Of a stretch of DNA of 9,016 nt, positions 5,313 to 9,016 are shown piece after piece. Source of the DNA: CAJXCL01 sp036011265 (GTDB taxonomy: Bacteria; Nitrospinota; Nitrospinia; CAJXCL01). The stretch lies in the NCBI GenBank assembly GCA_036011265.1, contig DASCNB010000250.1, positions 1 to 9,016 of the forward strand. Reading direction: 5' to 3'. The notes under the pieces were generated by a model that did not search any database, was not told the DNA's origin, and saw only the letters and a program-made list of their open reading frames with translations. A program made the position numbers and the translations under genes. How positions within the stretch are numbered: position 1 is the first letter of the stretch; every line of letters starts with the position of its first letter.

Positions 5313-7589
5313 ATGATAGAATTAACTGAGAAAAATCTCAGGATTGATAAAAATACTTACCTCCGCACCGCCAAAGTCCTCGATTTTATTATCAAATTTT
5401 TAACCGTAAATATCCGGCTGCATGAAGAGAATAATATCATTGAAAAGAGCGATATTTTTCTCTTCAACCATTTTTCTCGTTTTGAAACATTTGTTCCTCA
5501 ATATCTATTTGCTAATAAAGCAAAAATTTTCTGCCGTACCATAGCCGCTGCTGATTTTTTTGATGAGGGAGTTTTCGGTAACTATCTCGCAAATATTGGA
5601 GCTGTTCCTCATAATTATTCAGATATTATCAATTTCCTCGCTAAAGAAATAAACCGAGGTATTAAAATTATCGTGTTTCCTGAAGGGGCAATGATCAAAG
5701 ATAAAAGTGTTATGGATAAGTTCGGCCGTTTTTTCGTTTATTCAAGAGAAAAGCGCTCAAAGAGGCGTCCTCATACCGGTGCTGCAGTTATTGCTCTTCG
5801 CGTGGAAAGCTGCAGGTTTTTGTATCATCTGGCTTTGAAAAAAAATGATAAAGACAGAATTGAACTTTATTCTCGCTGTTTTCCAGAAAACGAAAAATCA
5901 GGAGATACTCCGGCTCACATGCGCTCAACTCAAATAGTACCTGCCACAATAACTTTCTATCCTTTAAGAATATCGGAAAATTTTCTTAAATTTATGGCTG
6001 AACATATTGGTAATAAAGATCAACGTTTGATTGAAGAAATGGCCATCGAGGGGAATTTGATTACTAAAAACACTGATATGGATATTCATTTGAGTGCCCC
6101 TATTAATGTTAGAAAAAAATTTACTTTTATAGATAAAGCCATTTTGAAAGGACTCTACCTGCTAAAAATTGGGCCATGCTTCGACGCGAGCCAAAACAGT
6201 TCCTTGGTTACTAAATTCTTTATCGCTTCATATGGAGCTCGAATAAGACTCCTTGCCAAAAGATTAACCGACAAGTGTATGAAAATAATTTATTCCCATG
6301 TAACCATTAATCTTCCTCATATTGCTTCCCAAGTAGTTTTTTATCTTATTTTGGAAAAAAAATTATTCCATATTGAAAAAAAGAAATTTATTACAATGTT
6401 ATTTTGCGTAATTAAGGAAATACAAAAGGAAAATAATTTAATACTTCACCCACATCTGTTAGATCCTGAACAATATGCTTCTTTACTTCAAGGAGAAAAT
6501 GAGCCCCTGAATCAGTTTTTGTTAATGGCTCAGGAAGAAGGGATTTTAAGCATTACAGAAGACACTTTATCTTTTTCGCAAAAACTTTTAGAGAAATTTG
6601 AGTTTGACACTATCAGGGTAAAAAACACACCGAAAGTTATATGCAACGAAGTAAAACCAATAAAGCAATTGGGAAAAATTGTGGCCAGAGTGATAAACAA
6701 CATTACTAAATATGAGAAAAACCGGCTACCGGAATATTTTTTTGATGATGATCTATCAACATATTATCGCGATAAAGAAAGATTTTCCGGTTCTGATTAT
6801 GAAGACATTAACCAGAGAGAAACAAAAATCCATAGCGGTGAACCTTTTTTTCTGAAATCCAACCGGTCAAGAGGTAAAAAAACAGGTATTTTGCTGATTC
6901 ATGGATTTCCCGCTTCCCCGAAAGAAATGAAACCCCTTGGGGAGTTTTTACATGATCACGGCTATACGGTCTATGGAACCAGGCTGAAAGGCTACGGAAC
7001 TTCCCCTCATGACCTGGATCAGACACCATGGGAAAAATCAATCGAATCAATTGAACAAGGTTATAAGGTATTATCTTTATGGTGCAAAGATGTTGTAGTC
7101 GTCGGGTTTTCTGTTGGGGCCGTTATCGCTCTGGATCTGGCGAGTCAATCACGGAATAATACTCGAGGTGTTGTCTCAATTTCAGCATCAGTTGAAGTAG
7201 AAGGAATGGATAACCTTGCGTTAATTTTTTCCGCTCAAATGGAAAAGCTTGTTAAACTAATACCAGGCGTCAAGTCAAAATTCATTGAATGGGATACTGA
7301 AAGTCCTCAAGTCAATTATCGTTCCGTACCTCTCCCAAAATTAGTAGATTTAAAAAATTATATAGAAAAGGTCAAGAAAAGGTTAAAAGCAGTATCCATT
7401 CCTTTATTGATTGTACAGGCAAGCCATGATCCTATCATAAAGCGCCAAAGCGCTGAATTTATCTTTGAAACAGTTTCATCCGAAAAGAAAAATATTTTCT
7501 GGTACGAGTCAGATAAACATAATGTCGTTAATGAAAACTGTGTTGCAGTGTATAATAATGTTTTATCTTTTATTAAAAAATTGAAATAA
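5313..7589 (+). CDS. Two-domain protein: glycerolipid acyltransferase (LPLAT/PlsB-like) plus alpha/beta hydrolase
   Basis: This large 758-residue protein joins two lipid-type enzymes. The N-terminal part (about 30-280) looks like a glycerol-phosphate/lysophospholipid acyltransferase. Motif I is NHFSRFE with H53 and E58, so HX4E in place of the usual HX4D. The FPEG motif is at 122-125, and a motif-IV-like hydrophobic strand lies near GAAVIALRVE. The middle (about 310-480) is predicted helical and includes VTINLPHIASQ near 330. It faintly recalls the C-terminal region of PlsB/GNPAT, but I do not recognise it with confidence. A charged, Asp/Tyr-rich linker (about 480-520) follows. The C-terminal part (about 520-758) is an alpha/beta hydrolase of the lysophospholipase/carboxylesterase kind. 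It has oxyanion motif HGFP (H530), nucleophile GFSVG (S600), acid D706 in SHDP and H736 in KHN, so the triad is complete. No signal peptide or clear membrane helix is seen. The gene starts 1 bp after the aminotransferase stop. Likely roles are phospholipid synthesis or acyl-chain remodelling; substrates are unknown. Confidence 0.85.
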   Translation: MIELTEKNLRIDKNTYLRTAKVLDFIIKFLTVNIRLHEENNIIEKSDIFLFNHFSRFETFVPQYLFANKAKIFCRTIAAADFFDEGVFGNYLANIGAVPHNYSDIINFLAKEINRGIKIIVFPEGAMIKDKSVMDKFGRFFVYSREKRSKRRPHTGAAVIALRVESCRFLYHLALKKNDKDRIELYSRCFPENEKSGDTPAHMRSTQIVPATITFYPLRISENFLKFMAEHIGNKDQRLIEEMAIEGNLITKNTDMDIHLSAPINVRKKFTFIDKAILKGLYLLKIGPCFDASQNSSLVTKFFIASYGARIRLLAKRLTDKCMKIIYSHVTINLPHIASQVVFYLILEKKLFHIEKKKFITMLFCVIKEIQKENNLILHPHLLDPEQYASLLQGENEPLNQFLLMAQEEGILSITEDTLSFSQKLLEKFEFDTIRVKNTPKVICNEVKPIKQLGKIVARVINNITKYEKNRLPEYFFDDDLSTYYRDKERFSGSDYEDINQRETKIHSGEPFFLKSNRSRGKKTGILLIHGFPASPKEMKPLGEFLHDHGYTVYGTRLKGYGTSPHDLDQTPWEKSIESIEQGYKVLSLWCKDVVVVGFSVGAVIALDLASQSRNNTRGVVSISASVEVEGMDNLALIFSAQMEKLVKLIPGVKSKFIEWDTESPQVNYRSVPLPKLVDLKNYIEKVKKRLKAVSIPLLIVQASHDPIIKRQSAEFIFETVSSEKKNIFWYESDKHNVVNENCVAVYNNVLSFIKKLK

Positions 7590-7620
7590 AAGGTAAGCAA
7601 CTAAGGCGCAAAGTACTTCT
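7590..7620 (+). other. Short gap with a CTAAGGCGCAAAG tail, no terminator
   Basis: The 31 bp between the hydrolase fusion and the sugar transferase contain no hairpin or T-run, so read-through is possible. CTAAGGCGCAAAG (7601-7613) resembles the GCGCAAAG-type tracts often seen between genes in environmental bacterial genomes. That comparison is from memory and unverified. AAGG (7603-7606) is the only Shine-Dalgarno-like element, and at 14 bp from the ATG it is poorly placed. Confidence 0.3.
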
Positions 7621-9016
7621 ATGCTAAAAAAATACGCTCAAGTATTTATTTCGATATTATTTATTGCCGACCTTATCTCGGTTGTTTTCTCGTGGTTAGC
7701 CGCTTTCTTTATTCGATTTGTTCTGGAGTTATTTCCCTTAAGACATACCTTACCGGTTTTCAGCGACTACCTGATATTTCTCCTCTTCATTAGCATCGTT
7801 TTCCCTCTATGCCTTTTAGGCTATGATCTTTATAAACCAATGAGAGGGAAAAAGCAGTTTGATGAGTTTGTTAACATATTTAAAGCAGTTTCTATATCCA
7901 TTGTTATCCTTACTGCGATTACTTTCTTTTATCGTGAAAATTCCTACTCTAGAATTGTAATGCTCCTTTTCTGGCTTTTAAGCATTATAACTATTACTCT
8001 TTCGCGTTTTTACTTAAGAAGGACCTTAAAATATTTTAGAGAAAAAGGCTACAACCTCCGACATGTTTTAATCGTTGGGGCAGGGGACCTGGCAAAAAAC
8101 CTTGCTGAAAAGATTAACCTTCATCCGGAAATAGGATTTAATATAGTTGGATTTTTAACGGATCATTCTGATAAAGTTGGTCAATCTGTTTCAGGAAAAA
8201 AGATATTAGGACAATTGGAAGAGGTCCAAAAAATAGTGAGAGAATATAAAATTGACCAGCTTTTTATAGCTTTGCCTCGCCACGCCCATGATAGATTAGA
8301 AAAAGTTATAAGCTACTTAGGGGAAGAATTTGTTGATATAAAAGTTGTGCCGGATCTTTTACAGTTTATGCGAATCAATCCGGGAATTGAAGACATGGAC
8401 GGCCTGCCTATAGTTAGTTTAAGTGAAGGCCCCTTATATGGCTGGAATAAACTATTTAAGAGATTTGCTGACATTCTTGCTTCCTTAATCATGCTGATTG
8501 TTATGTCTCCGGCAATTACAATTATAGCGATTGCTATAAAATTAACATCCAAGGGACCTCTTCTTTATAATCAGGAACGCATGGGATTCAGTGGACGCCA
8601 TTTTACGATGTATAAATTCAGGACCATGTTTGAGGATGCAGAGAAAAAAACAGGAGCGATCTGGGCAAGAAAGGACGATTCTCGAACAACATCAATAGGA
8701 AAACTTTTACGAAAAACCAGTCTCGATGAACTTCCGCAATTTTTTAATGTATTGAAAGGTGATATGAGTATTGTAGGTCCGAGGCCGGAGCGACCTGTAT
8801 TTGTTAAGGATTTTAAAAAATCTGTTTATCAGTATATGCTACGGCATAAAATGAAAGCGGGAATTACAGGGTGGGCGCAGGTAAACGGCTGGAGAGGAGA
8901 TTCATCGTTGGAAAAACGAATAGAATATGATCTTTATTATATCGAAAACTGGTCTTTTTTATTTGACCTGAAAATCATATGGCTGACTTTCTGGAAAGGA
9001 CTAATTAACAAAAACG
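7621..9016 (+). CDS. Undecaprenyl-phosphate sugar-1-phosphate transferase (WcaJ/EpsE family), 3' partial
   Basis: This inner-membrane enzyme transfers a sugar-1-phosphate, often glucose-1-phosphate, from a UDP-sugar to undecaprenyl phosphate. That is the first step of exopolysaccharide, capsule or O-antigen synthesis. The 465 visible residues have the long polyisoprenyl-phosphate hexose-1-phosphate transferase layout. There are four N-terminal membrane helices (about 8-31, 50-67, 88-104, 112-128), then a Rossmann-like domain starting HVLIVGAGD (G153-D156). A membrane hairpin with a conserved Ser-Pro (about 284-305) leads into the catalytic domain. That domain shows YKFRTM (331-336), the SLDELPQ catalytic dyad D369-E370, GPRPE (386-390) and GITGWAQVNGWRG. 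An in-frame TAA at 7594-7596 makes the ATG at 7621 the first possible start. The frame is open at the window end after LINKN; relatives usually end within a few residues of a similar NKNAY sequence, so only the last codons are missing. The actual sugar cannot be inferred. Confidence 0.95.
   Translation, partial: MLKKYAQVFISILFIADLISVVFSWLAAFFIRFVLELFPLRHTLPVFSDYLIFLLFISIVFPLCLLGYDLYKPMRGKKQFDEFVNIFKAVSISIVILTAITFFYRENSYSRIVMLLFWLLSIITITLSRFYLRRTLKYFREKGYNLRHVLIVGAGDLAKNLAEKINLHPEIGFNIVGFLTDHSDKVGQSVSGKKILGQLEEVQKIVREYKIDQLFIALPRHAHDRLEKVISYLGEEFVDIKVVPDLLQFMRINPGIEDMDGLPIVSLSEGPLYGWNKLFKRFADILASLIMLIVMSPAITIIAIAIKLTSKGPLLYNQERMGFSGRHFTMYKFRTMFEDAEKKTGAIWARKDDSRTTSIGKLLRKTSLDELPQFFNVLKGDMSIVGPRPERPVFVKDFKKSVYQYMLRHKMKAGITGWAQVNGWRGDSSLEKRIEYDLYYIENWSFLFDLKIIWLTFWKGLINKN

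Noticed and set aside
6808..7600. Minus-strand open frames (6808-7050 and 7358-7600) opposite the hydrolase domain
   Set aside because: They mirror conserved hydrolase codons on the other strand and show no recognisable domain or start signal.
8313..8552. Minus-strand frame of 79 codons inside the sugar transferase
   Set aside because: It overlaps the conserved transferase core on the + strand and has the hydrophobic shadow of a membrane hairpin, not an independent protein.
1..9016. tRNA, rRNA, CRISPR array, insertion sequence or riboswitch
   Set aside because: I saw no cloverleaf, no regularly spaced repeats, no transposase motif and no leader long enough for a known riboswitch; coding genes fill about 97% of the window.

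Overview
The window is protein-coding on the + strand throughout: five genes in one direction, short gaps, and no RNA gene, mobile element or CRISPR array that I can see. The base composition is moderately AT-rich. The organism is most likely a Gram-negative bacterium. It has a YejE/OppC-type permease with a very long extracytoplasmic loop, a fused double-ATPase peptide transporter subunit, a lipoyl synthase, an AlaC-type aminotransferase very close to the E. coli protein, and a WcaJ/EpsE-type polysaccharide initiating enzyme. None of the five genes has a convincing Shine-Dalgarno sequence. I cannot place the phylum: Planctomycetota, Desulfobacterota and Omnitrophota are all possible, and this is a guess.

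Layout: (1) 1-993, the 3' part of an oligo/dipeptide ABC permease, whose 5' end lies outside the window. (2) 1080-3074, the matching ATPase with two complete ABC modules, each ending in a four-cysteine oligopeptide-transporter tail. These two genes form the distal end of a peptide-uptake operon. (3) 3075-3247, the largest gap (173 bp), with a weak terminator-like hairpin and an AT-rich dyad, probably separating two transcription units. (4) 3248-4126, lipA. (5) 4142-5311, alaC-like alanine/glutamate aminotransferase. (6) 5313-7589, a large two-part protein with an N-terminal phospholipid-type acyltransferase, a middle helical region and a C-terminal alpha/beta hydrolase. Genes 4 to 6 are spaced by 15 bp and 1 bp and look co-transcribed. 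(7) 7621-9016, a membrane sugar-phosphate transferase that starts exopolysaccharide or O-antigen synthesis, cut by the window end a few codons before its expected stop.

How they work together: the first pair imports peptides. The next three genes combine lipoate cofactor synthesis, pyruvate/alanine interconversion and probable acyl-lipid synthesis or remodelling. Their joint transcription suggests a housekeeping link through acyl chains and pyruvate, but this is inference. The last gene may open an envelope polysaccharide cluster downstream. No clearly new multi-gene system is visible. The most unusual object is the acyltransferase-hydrolase fusion protein.
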